Positions 1 through 6,038 of a stretch of DNA of 6,945 bases are shown here, in pieces. Positions within the stretch are counted from its first letter, which is position 1. Every line of letters starts with the position of its first letter. This DNA comes from Pseudoxanthomonas sp. Its GTDB lineage: Bacteria > Pseudomonadota > Gammaproteobacteria > Xanthomonadales > Xanthomonadaceae. Where the stretch lies: the NCBI GenBank assembly GCA_026785795.1, contig JAJAZJ010000263.1, positions 1 to 6,945 on the forward strand, given 5' to 3'. The translations under genes were made by a program, and so were the position numbers. Under the pieces are notes generated by a model, which had not been told where the DNA came from, made no database searches, and worked only from the letters and a program-made list of their open reading frames with translations.

Positions 1-21
1 ATCCCCAATCCCCAATCCCGG
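1..21. repeat. Tandem heptamer repeat (unit ATCCCCA), truncated at window edge
   Basis: Two perfect copies of ATCCCCA (1-7, 8-14) are followed by a third that diverges in its last two bases (15-21, ATCCCGG). On the minus strand this gives runs of three or four G separated by ATT: three G-runs are visible, and the array may continue to the left. It lies directly before the mdh ribosome binding site, since the last two bases (20-21) are the GG of its GGA core. G-rich heptamer repeats of similar sequence are known to be abundant between genes in Xanthomonas. Whether this copy belongs to that family is inferred from resemblance. Confidence 0.6.
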
Positions 22-30
22 AACCACGCC

Positions 31-1017
31 ATGAAAACCCCCGTTCGAGTTGCCGTCACCGGCGCCGCTGGCCAGATCGGCTATGCGCTGCTGTTCCGCA
101 TCGCTTCCGGCGAGATGCTGGGGAAGGACCAGCCAGTGATCCTGCAGCTGCTGGAGCTGCCCATCGACAAGGCCCAGGCCGCGCTGAAAGGCGTGATGAT
201 GGAGCTGGAAGACTGCGCGTTCCCGCTGCTGGCCGGCGTGGTGGGAACCGATGATCCGGAAGTCGCGTTCAAGGACGCCGACGTGGCCATGCTGGTCGGC
301 GCGCGTCCGCGTGGTCCGGGCATGGAGCGCAAGGATCTTTTATTAGAAAACGCCAGGATTTTCACAGCGCAGGGCGCGGCGTTGAACAAGGTGGCCTCGC
401 GCAACGTCAAGGTACTGGTAGTCGGCAACCCGGCCAACACCAACGCCTATATCGCCATGAAGTCGGCGCCGGACCTGCCTGCGAAAAACTTCACCGCCAT
501 GCTGCGCCTGGACCACAACCGTGCGCTGAGCCAGCTTGCCGCCAAGGCCGGCGTGGCCGTGGGTGATATCGAAAACCTGATCGTGTGGGGCAACCACAGC
601 CCCACCATGTATCCCGACTATCGTTTCGCCAGCGTCAACGGCGCCTCGCTGAAGGACAGGATCAATGACGCGGCCTGGAACAGCGATGCGTTCATGCCGC
701 AGGTCGGCAAGCGCGGCGCGGCCATCATCGAAGCGCGTGGCCTATCGTCGGCCGCATCGGCCGCCAATGCCGCCATCGACCACGTCCGCGACTGGGTGCT
801 GGGTAGCAACGGCAAGTGGGTGACCATGGGCGTGCCGTCGGACGGCAGTTACGGCATTCCCGAAGGCGTGATGTACGGCGTGCCGGTCATCACTGCCAAC
901 GGCGAATACACCCGCGTCGAGGGGCTTGAAGTGGATGCGTTCAGCCGCGCGGCCATGGACAAGACCCTGGCTGAACTGGAAGAAGAGCGCGCTGGCGTGG
1001 CGCACCTGCTGGGCTGA
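31..1017 (+). CDS. mdh: Malate dehydrogenase (NAD-dependent)
   Basis: This 328-residue protein is a complete cytosolic malate dehydrogenase, which interconverts malate and oxaloacetate with NAD in the TCA cycle. The N-terminal Rossmann motif TGAAGQIG is at 10-17. The mobile substrate loop is [14 protein letters not shown] (91-104), with the expected substrate-binding arginines R94 and R100. VGNPANTNA is at 131-139. LDHNRA (160-165) carries the likely catalytic partner D161 and substrate-binding R164. [11 protein letters not shown] (186-196) carries the catalytic H189. Length and motifs fit the group of MDHs of about 325-330 residues related to plant and mammalian cytosolic enzymes, rather than the roughly 312-residue E. 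coli type. ATG 31 has a modest GGA Shine-Dalgarno at 20-22, 8 bases upstream. A strong terminator follows the stop by 22 bases, so it is probably not cotranscribed with prpB. Supplying oxaloacetate to PrpC downstream is a plausible link (inference). Codons 103-105 include two adjacent TTA leucines, unusual beside the surrounding CTG-rich usage. Confidence 0.97.
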   Translation: MKTPVRVAVTGAAGQIGYALLFRIASGEMLGKDQPVILQLLELPIDKAQAALKGVMMELEDCAFPLLAGVVGTDDPEVAFKDADVAMLVGARPRGPGMERKDLLLENARIFTAQGAALNKVASRNVKVLVVGNPANTNAYIAMKSAPDLPAKNFTAMLRLDHNRALSQLAAKAGVAVGDIENLIVWGNHSPTMYPDYRFASVNGASLKDRINDAAWNSDAFMPQVGKRGAAIIEARGLSSAASAANAAIDHVRDWVLGSNGKWVTMGVPSDGSYGIPEGVMYGVPVITANGEYTRVEGLEVDAFSRAAMDKTLAELEEERAGVAHLLG

Positions 1018-1039
1018 TGCGTGCAGCAGCGTTGACTCG

Positions 1040-1070
1040 AAACGCCGGGACTATTCCCGGCGTTTTGCTT
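1040..1070 (+). terminator. Rho-independent terminator after mdh
   Basis: An 11-bp perfect stem (AAACGCCGGGA, 1040-1050, pairing with TCCCGGCGTTT, 1055-1065) closes a 4-base loop (CTAT). The GC-rich stem is followed by a short T-rich tail (1063-1070, interrupted by GC). It starts 22 bases after the mdh stop and 75 bases before the prpB start codon. It should end mdh transcripts and insulate the prp genes. Confidence 0.9.
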
Positions 1071-1101
1071 TCCAGGGCGGTATGGGGAGCTGCATCTGGG
1101 C

Positions 1102-1107
1102 TAAAAT
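1102..1107 (+). promoter_or_regulatory. Candidate -10 box of the prp operon
   Basis: TAAAAT matches the sigma-70 -10 consensus at five of six positions and is the only AT-rich hexamer between the mdh terminator and prpB. The terminator upstream requires a promoter in this interval if prpB is to be expressed on its own. No convincing -35 hexamer lies 16-18 bases upstream (the sequence there is close to GGTATG), so an activator may be needed, or the call may be wrong. Initiation would fall near 1114, giving a leader of about 30 bases. Confidence 0.35.
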
Positions 1108-1111
1108 GGGG

Positions 1112-1130
1112 CGCTGCGAGCGAAGCAGCG
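1112..1130 (+). promoter_or_regulatory. Small inverted repeat in the prpB leader
   Basis: CGCTGC (1112-1117) and its exact reverse complement GCAGCG (1125-1130) flank a 7-base spacer, GAGCGAA. The repeat ends 4 bases before the prpB Shine-Dalgarno GGAGA (1135-1139). It could be a leader hairpin or a half-site pair for a regulator. There is no T-tract, so it is not a terminator. A six-base dyad can arise by chance in GC-rich DNA. Confidence 0.3.
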
Positions 1131-1144
1131 GAACGGAGAACCCG

Positions 1145-2032
1145 ATGACCCAGTCCCAGTCCGCTGGCGCAAGATTCCGCGCCGCCCTGGCTGAAGAGCA
1201 GCCGCTGCAGATTATCGGGGCCATCAACGCCAATCACGCCCTGCTGGCCAAGCGCGCGGGCTATCGCGCCATCTACCTGTCAGGCGGCGGCGTGGCGGCC
1301 GGCTCGCTGGGTCTTCCGGACCTGGGCATCAACACGCTGGACGATGTGCTTGTCGACGTGCGCCGGATCACTGACGTATGCGATGTGCCGCTGCTGGTTG
1401 ATATCGACACCGGCTTCGGTCCCAGCGCGTTCAATATCGAGCGCACGGTCAAATCGCTGATCAAAGCGGGCGCTGCGGCCTGCCACATCGAGGACCAGGT
1501 GGGCGCAAAGCGCTGCGGTCATCGTCCCGGCAAGGAAATCGTCAGCACGTCCGAGATGGTGGACCGGGTCAAGGCGGCCGCCGATGCCAGGACTGACGCG
1601 GAGTTTTTTCTCATTGCGCGCACCGATGCAATCCAGGTCGATGGCGTGGATGCGGCCATCGTGCGCGCCATCGCCTGCGTGGAAGCTGGTGCAGACGCGA
1701 TCTTCGCCGAGGCTGCCTACGACCTGCCCACCTACCGGCGCTTTGTGGATGCGGTGAAGGCGCCAGTGCTGGCCAACATCACCGAGTTTGGCAAGACCCC
1801 GCTGTTCACCGTGGACGAGTTGAAAAGCGCGGGCGTTGGCATGGTGCTGTATCCACTGTCCGCGTTCCGGGCCATGAACAAGGCGGCCGAGGCGGTCTAC
1901 CGGGCAATCCGCCGCGATGGCCACCAGAAGAACGTAATCGACACCATGCAGACACGTGAAGAGCTGTACGACCGTATCGGTTACCACGAGTTTGAACACA
2001 AGCTGGATGCGCTGTTTGCTGCCAAGAAGTAG
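1145..2032 (+). CDS. prpB: 2-methylisocitrate lyase
   Basis: This 295-residue cytosolic enzyme belongs to the isocitrate lyase/PEP mutase superfamily. It cleaves (2S,3R)-2-methylisocitrate to pyruvate and succinate, the last step of the methylcitrate cycle. [16 protein letters not shown] (46-61) is the characteristic early motif. The catalytic loop KRCGH is at 122-126 with nucleophile/acid C124. Mg-site acidic residues D59, D86 and D88 (in DIDTGFG) and also R159 and E189 fall exactly one position later than the E. coli PrpB numbering I recall (D58, D85, D87, C123, R158, E188). KRCGH, rather than the isocitrate lyase signature KKCGH, and the short length separate it from AceA. ATG 1145 is chosen because it gives the family length (E. 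coli about 296) and has GGAGA at 1135-1139, five bases upstream. The frame stays open further upstream into mdh, but that part has no homology. It is probably the first gene of the prp operon. Confidence 0.97.
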   Translation: MTQSQSAGARFRAALAEEQPLQIIGAINANHALLAKRAGYRAIYLSGGGVAAGSLGLPDLGINTLDDVLVDVRRITDVCDVPLLVDIDTGFGPSAFNIERTVKSLIKAGAAACHIEDQVGAKRCGHRPGKEIVSTSEMVDRVKAAADARTDAEFFLIARTDAIQVDGVDAAIVRAIACVEAGADAIFAEAAYDLPTYRRFVDAVKAPVLANITEFGKTPLFTVDELKSAGVGMVLYPLSAFRAMNKAAEAVYRAIRRDGHQKNVIDTMQTREELYDRIGYHEFEHKLDALFAAKK

Positions 2033-2123
2033 CTTGACTCTTCTCCGCTTGGGAGCAGGTGCCCGCTGAGCGGCTGAGGATGCGGGGTGTGCAGGTCCGC
2101 AAGACACTACACACGCTCCCGTA

Positions 2124-2161
2124 CCCTCACCCCAACCCCTCTCCCGGTGGGAGATGGGCTT
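2124..2161 (+). repeat. C-rich intergenic stem-loop repeat (REP-like)
   Basis: The element begins CCCTCACCCCAACCCC and ends in GGGCTT. It contains a 6-bp hairpin (TCTCCC, 2140-2145; GGGAGA, 2149-2154) with loop GGT. Beyond a C/T mismatch (2139/2155), three more C-G pairs form (2136-2138 with 2156-2158). Very similar sequences are, to my recollection, scattered in many copies between genes in Xanthomonas and Stenotrophomonas; in them the right arm usually reads GGGAGAGGGG, so T2155 looks like a degenerate position. Only one copy is in the window. It is followed by eight A residues (2163-2170), not T, so it is not an intrinsic terminator for prpB. Confidence 0.65.
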
Positions 2162-2177
2162 CAAAAAAAACAAGCAT

Positions 2178-2181
2178 GGAG
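2178..2181 (+). promoter_or_regulatory. prpC ribosome binding site (decides the start)
   Basis: GGAG lies 8 bases before ATG 2190, an ideal spacing. The in-frame upstream ATG at 2154 sits inside the repeat hairpin and has GGGAG directly abutting it (zero spacing), so it is a poor start. An out-of-frame ATG at 2176-2178 overlaps this site but has no Shine-Dalgarno of its own. Confidence 0.8.
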
Positions 2182-2189
2182 ATATTGAG

Positions 2190-3338
2190 ATGTCTGAAAC
2201 TACAGCCGCCTTCAAGCCCAAGAAATCCGTTGCCCTGTCCGGCACCGTCGCGGGCAACACCGCGCTGTGCACGGTGGGCCGCACCGGCAACGACCTGCAC
2301 TACCGCGGCTATGACATCATGGACCTGGCGCGCAGCTCCGAATTCGAGGAGATCGCCTACCTGCTGGTGCACGGCAAGCTGCCCAACCAGTCCGAGCTGC
2401 GTGGCTACAAGACCAGGCTGAATTCGCTGCGTGGCGTACCCGCCGCGGTCAAGGCAGCTCTTGAGCAACTGCCGGCCTCGGCCCATCCGATGGATGTGAT
2501 GCGCACCGGCGTGTCCGTGCTGGGCTGCGTGGCGCCCGAAAAGGATGACCACAACCACTCCGGTGCGCGCGACATCGCCGACAAGCTGATGGCCTCGCTG
2601 GGGCCCATGCTGCTGTACTGGTACCACTGGAGCCACAACGGCAAGCGCATTGACACCGAAACCGATGACGACAGTATCGGCGGCCACTTCCTGCACCTGC
2701 TGCATGGTCGCAAGCCGCAGGATTCGTGGGTTCAGGCCATGCACACCTCCCTGATCCTGTATGCCGAACATGAGTTCAACGCGTCCACCTTCACCGCACG
2801 GGTCATAGCCGGGACCGGCAGCGATATGTATAGCTGCATCGCCGGGGCCATCGGCGCGCTGCGCGGGCCCAAGCACGGCGGAGCCAACGAAGTCGCGTTC
2901 GAGGTGCAGAAGCGCTACGAAACTGCGGACGAGGCGGAGGCGGACATCAAGGCACGGGTCGAGCGCAAGGAAGTGGTGATCGGCTTCGGCCACCCGGTCT
3001 ACACCACCGGCGACCCGCGCAACCAGGTGATCAAGGACGTGGCGCGCGAACTGTCGGACGAGCAGGGCAGCCGCAAGATGTATGACATCGCCGAGCGGCT
3101 GGAGGCAGTGATGTGGGACATCAAGAAAATGTTCCCCAACCTGGACTGGTTCAGCGCGGTCAGCTACCACATGATGGGCGTGCCTACGGCCATGTTCACC
3201 CCGCTGTTCGTCATCGCGCGCACCGCGGGCTGGAGCGCACACGTAATCGAGCAGCGCATCGACGGCAAGATCATCCGCCCCAGCGCCAACTACACCGGCC
3301 CGGAGGACCTCGTCTTCGTGCCGCTCCAGCAGCGCTGA
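2190..3338 (+). CDS. prpC: 2-methylcitrate synthase
   Basis: This 382-residue cytosolic enzyme is of the citrate synthase superfamily. It condenses propionyl-CoA with oxaloacetate to 2-methylcitrate, the first step of the methylcitrate cycle. The catalytic triad is visible: H229 in [11 protein letters not shown]268 in [14 protein letters not shown] and D319 in NLDWFSA. The spacing is identical to the Salmonella PrpC residues I recall (H235, H274, D325). Also present are RGYDIMDLA (39-47), the substrate-site motif AEHEFNAST (192-200) and the C-terminal [14 protein letters not shown] (343-356). Length near 380, the short N-terminus and placement between prpB and acnD favour PrpC over housekeeping GltA (about 430 residues with an N-terminal domain). 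The start at 2190 ([12 protein letters not shown]) is chosen over ATG 2154, which would add 12 residues encoded by the repeat and the A-tract. Residual activity with acetyl-CoA is common in the family. Confidence 0.96.
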   Translation: MSETTAAFKPKKSVALSGTVAGNTALCTVGRTGNDLHYRGYDIMDLARSSEFEEIAYLLVHGKLPNQSELRGYKTRLNSLRGVPAAVKAALEQLPASAHPMDVMRTGVSVLGCVAPEKDDHNHSGARDIADKLMASLGPMLLYWYHWSHNGKRIDTETDDDSIGGHFLHLLHGRKPQDSWVQAMHTSLILYAEHEFNASTFTARVIAGTGSDMYSCIAGAIGALRGPKHGGANEVAFEVQKRYETADEAEADIKARVERKEVVIGFGHPVYTTGDPRNQVIKDVARELSDEQGSRKMYDIAERLEAVMWDIKKMFPNLDWFSAVSYHMMGVPTAMFTPLFVIARTAGWSAHVIEQRIDGKIIRPSANYTGPEDLVFVPLQQR

Positions 3339-3423
3339 GGGCTGCTGCAGGCGCCGGTGGCCGTTGCCTGTCGTGCCTCATTCACTGGGTCTTCCGGCCA
3401 GCCACACTATCGGATTGCAAACC
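3339..3423. other. prpC-acnD intergenic region
   Basis: These 85 bases contain no terminator or clear promoter. The acnD frame is open back to a TTG at 3364, but those 20 extra residues are unlike the family's N-terminus. Only a weak GGA (3412-3414) lies 9 bases before ATG 3424, so acnD translation may be inefficient. A CTGG/CCAG pair (3385-3388, 3398-3401) is too short to call a hairpin. Confidence 0.5.
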
Positions 3424-6018
3424 ATGAAGACGCAGTACCGCAAGTCCCTGCCGGGCACCACGCTGGATCACTTCGATGCCCGCGAGGCGATCGAGGACAT
3501 CCAGCCTGGCGCCTACGCAGCGCTACCCTACACATCGCGTGTGCTCGCCGAGAACCTGGTGCGCCGCTGCGCCCCGGCCGTGCTGACCGATTCCCTGAAG
3601 CAGTTGATCGAACGCAGGCGTGACCTGGACTTCCCCTGGTTCCCCGCGCGGGTGGTCTGCCACGATATCCTCGGACAGACCGCGCTGGTGGACCTGGCCG
3701 GCCTGCGCGATGCCATCGCAGAGCAGGGCGGTGATCCGGCCCAGGTCAACCCCGTCGTCCCGGTACAGCTGATCGTTGACCATTCACTGGCGGTGGAGTG
3801 CGGCGGCTACGATCCGGATGCGTTCGCCAAGAACCGCGCCATCGAGGATCGCCGCAACGAGGATCGCTTTCATTTCATCGAGTGGACGCGCAAGGCGTTC
3901 CGGAACATGGAGGTGATACCGCCGGGCAACGGGATCATGCACCAGATCAACCTCGAAAAAATGTCGCCGGTGGTCCAGGTGCGCGATGGTGTGGCGTTCC
4001 CCGATACCTGCGTGGGCACCGACAGCCACACCCCGCACGTGGACGCGCTGGGCGTGATCGCCATCGGCGTCGGTGGCCTGGAGGCCGAGAGCGTGATGCT
4101 GGGACGCGCCTCGTGGATGCGCCTGCCGGAAATTGTCGGTGTGAAGCTGACCGGCAGGCTGCAGCCGGGGATCACCGCAACGGACCTGGTGCTGGCGCTG
4201 ACCGAGTTCCTGCGCGATTCAAAAGTGGTCGGCGCCTGGCTTGAGTTCCACGGCGAGGGCGCGGCCACGCTGACCCTGGGCGATCGCGCCACCATTTCCA
4301 ACATGGCGCCCGAGTATGGCGCCACCGCGGCGATGTTCTTCATCGACGCACAGACCATCGACTACCTGCGCCTGACCGGGCGCGACGAAGCGCAGGTCAA
4401 GCTGGTCGAGCTGTACGCGCGGCACACGGGCCTGTGGTCGGGCAGCCTGGCCGACGTGCAGTACGAACGCACGCTGCAGTTCGACCTGTCCAGCGTGGTG
4501 CGCAACATGGCCGGTCCGTCGAATCCGCATGCACGGGTGGCTACCACCGACCTGGCGGCCAAGGGCATCGCCGGTGCATGGGAGCAGCAGGAAGGGTTGA
4601 TGCCCGATGGTGCGGTGATCATCGCCGCCATCACCAGCTGCACCAACACCAGCAATCCGCGCAACGTGATCGCCGCAGCCCTGCTTGCGCGCAATGCCAA
4701 CCGCTTGGGCCTGACGCGCAAGCCTTGGGTGAAGACCTCGCTCGCGCCCGGCTCCAAGGTGGTGAAGATGTATCTGGACGAAAGCGGCCTGATGAAGGAA
4801 CTGGAGGCGCTGGGGTTCGGCGTGGTGGGCTTCGCCTGCACCACCTGCAACGGCATGTCCGGCGCACTTGACCCGGCGATCCAGCAGGAGATCATCGACC
4901 GCGACCTGTATGCCACGGCCGTGCTGTCGGGCAACCGCAACTTCGACGGGCGCATCCACCCCTACGCCAGGCAGGCGTTCCTGGCTTCCCCGGCGCTGGT
5001 GGTCGCCTACGCCATCGCCGGCACCATCCGCTTCGACATCGAGAAAGATGTGCTGGGCGTCGTGGACGGCAGGGAAATCCGCCTGAATGACCTGTGGCCG
5101 AACGACGCGGAAATTGACGCCGTAGTCCAGGCCTCGGTGAAGCCGGAGCAGTTCCGCAGCGTCTACAAGCCCATGTTCGAAGTGCGTGTCGAAAACGGCC
5201 CTGCGGTTGAGCCGTTGTATGCCTGGCGCGAAAACAGCACGTACATCCGCCGCCCCCCCTACTGGGAAGGCGCACTGGCCGGCGAGCGCAGCCTGCGCGG
5301 CATGCGTGCGCTGGCGGTGCTGCCGGACAACATCACCACCGACCACCTGTCGCCATCCAACGCAATCATGGGCGATAGCGCCGCCGGCGAATATCTGGCG
5401 AAGATGGGCGTGCCGGAAGAGGACTTCAATTCCTATGCCACCCACCGCGGCGACCATCTGACCGCGCAGCGCGCCACCTTCGCCAATCCCAAGCTGTTCA
5501 ACGAGATGGTGCGCAATCCCGACGGCAGCGTGAAGCAGGGCTCGCTGGCCCGCGTGGAGCCGGAAGGCACGGTCGTGCGCATGTGGGAGGCGATCGAAAC
5601 CTACATGCAGCGCAAGCAGCCGCTGATCATCATCGCCGGCGCGGACTACGGCCAGGGCTCCTCGCGCGACTGGGCCGCCAAGGGCGTTCGCCTGGCCGGG
5701 GTGGAGGCCATTGCCGCCGAAGGCTTCGAGCGTATCCACCGTACCAACCTGATCGGCATGGGCGTACTGCCGCTGGAGTTCAAGCCCGGCACGACCCGCA
5801 AGACCCTGGGCATCGACGGCACGGAGATCTTTGACGTGGTGGGCGAGCGTACGCCGCGTGCGGAGCTGACCCTGGTCATCCAGCGCCGCGATGGTGGGCG
5901 CATCGAAGTTCCGGTGACCTGCCGCCTGGATACCGCCGAGGAAGTTTCCATCTACGAAGCAGGCGGCGTGCTGCAGCGCTTCGCGCAGGATTTCCTTGAA
6001 TCTTCCAAAGCGGCTTGA
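3424..6018 (+). CDS. acnD: Fe/S-dependent 2-methylcitrate dehydratase (AcnD)
   Basis: This 864-residue enzyme of the aconitase/IRP family dehydrates 2-methylcitrate to a 2-methylaconitate isomer, replacing PrpD. The three [4Fe-4S] cysteines are C406 (in ITSCTNTSNP) and C472 and C475 (in ACTTCNGMSG), with the same 66/3 spacing as bacterial aconitases. GTDSHT is at 198-203 and PDNITTDHLSPS at 634-645. The mobile swivel domain carries GADYGQGSSRDWAAKG (739-754) with active-site S746, S747 and R748. The N-terminus (YRKSLPGTTLDHFDAREAIEDI) is typical of AcnD, which starts with a short extension unlike AcnA. The length of about 865 residues and the prpC/prpF neighbours also support AcnD over AcnA (about 890) or AcnB (different domain order). 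It needs PrpF to act in the cycle. ATG 3424 is chosen over an upstream TTG. The reading frame is intact, including across a C7 run at 5253-5259 that encodes the RRPPYW segment. The next gene starts 20 bases after its stop. Confidence 0.96.
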   Translation: MKTQYRKSLPGTTLDHFDAREAIEDIQPGAYAALPYTSRVLAENLVRRCAPAVLTDSLKQLIERRRDLDFPWFPARVVCHDILGQTALVDLAGLRDAIAEQGGDPAQVNPVVPVQLIVDHSLAVECGGYDPDAFAKNRAIEDRRNEDRFHFIEWTRKAFRNMEVIPPGNGIMHQINLEKMSPVVQVRDGVAFPDTCVGTDSHTPHVDALGVIAIGVGGLEAESVMLGRASWMRLPEIVGVKLTGRLQPGITATDLVLALTEFLRDSKVVGAWLEFHGEGAATLTLGDRATISNMAPEYGATAAMFFIDAQTIDYLRLTGRDEAQVKLVELYARHTGLWSGSLADVQYERTLQFDLSSVVRNMAGPSNPHARVATTDLAAKGIAGAWEQQEGLMPDGAVIIAAITSCTNTSNPRNVIAAALLARNANRLGLTRKPWVKTSLAPGSKVVKMYLDESGLMKELEALGFGVVGFACTTCNGMSGALDPAIQQEIIDRDLYATAVLSGNRNFDGRIHPYARQAFLASPALVVAYAIAGTIRFDIEKDVLGVVDGREIRLNDLWPNDAEIDAVVQASVKPEQFRSVYKPMFEVRVENGPAVEPLYAWRENSTYIRRPPYWEGALAGERSLRGMRALAVLPDNITTDHLSPSNAIMGDSAAGEYLAKMGVPEEDFNSYATHRGDHLTAQRATFANPKLFNEMVRNPDGSVKQGSLARVEPEGTVVRMWEAIETYMQRKQPLIIIAGADYGQGSSRDWAAKGVRLAGVEAIAAEGFERIHRTNLIGMGVLPLEFKPGTTRKTLGIDGTEIFDVVGERTPRAELTLVIQRRDGGRIEVPVTCRLDTAEEVSIYEAGGVLQRFAQDFLESSKAA

Positions 6019-6038
6019 CCGCAACCGGACCGGAACCC

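Larger units (their letters stand above)
2033..2189. other. prpB-prpC intergenic region
   Basis: This 157-base gap holds no gene I can support. Besides the repeat at 2124-2161 it contains a short dyad (CCGC-TGA-GCGG, 2063-2073) and an imperfect direct repeat of GCAGGT near 2055 and 2091, all weak. There is no terminator with a T-tract, so prpB and prpC may share a transcript, although the gap is large for an operon. I see no good sigma-70 promoter. Confidence 0.5.

Noticed and set aside
1032..1037. TTGACT as a -35 box for prpB
   Set aside because: A partner -10 at 17 bases would fall inside the terminator stem (TCCCGG at 1055-1060), and it is far too distant from TAAAAT at 1102.
1071..1144. 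Sigma-54 (-24/-12) promoter, as used by PrpR-controlled prp operons in enterics
   Set aside because: The only GG-N10-GC pairing found (1099-1100 with 1111-1112) lacks a TTGC-like -12 element and a good TGGCAC -24 element.
1280..2290. 336-codon minus-strand open frame across prpB and the prpB-prpC gap
   Set aside because: Antisense shadow of prpB. It crosses the intergenic repeat and shows no family motif.
2059..2421. Plus-strand open frame overlapping the prpC start, possibly a leader peptide
   Set aside because: It reads through the repeat and about 230 bases of prpC out of frame. It has no properly spaced ribosome binding site and no recognisable content.
2127..3242. 371-codon minus-strand open frame antisense to prpC
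   Set aside because: Shadow frame with His/Val/Gly-rich low-information composition. The plus strand encodes an intact citrate synthase-family enzyme.
5253..5259. C7 homopolymer in acnD as a phase-variation or frameshift site
   Set aside because: The frame is intact across it and it encodes the conserved RRPPYW segment, so the run is explained by codon choice for two prolines.
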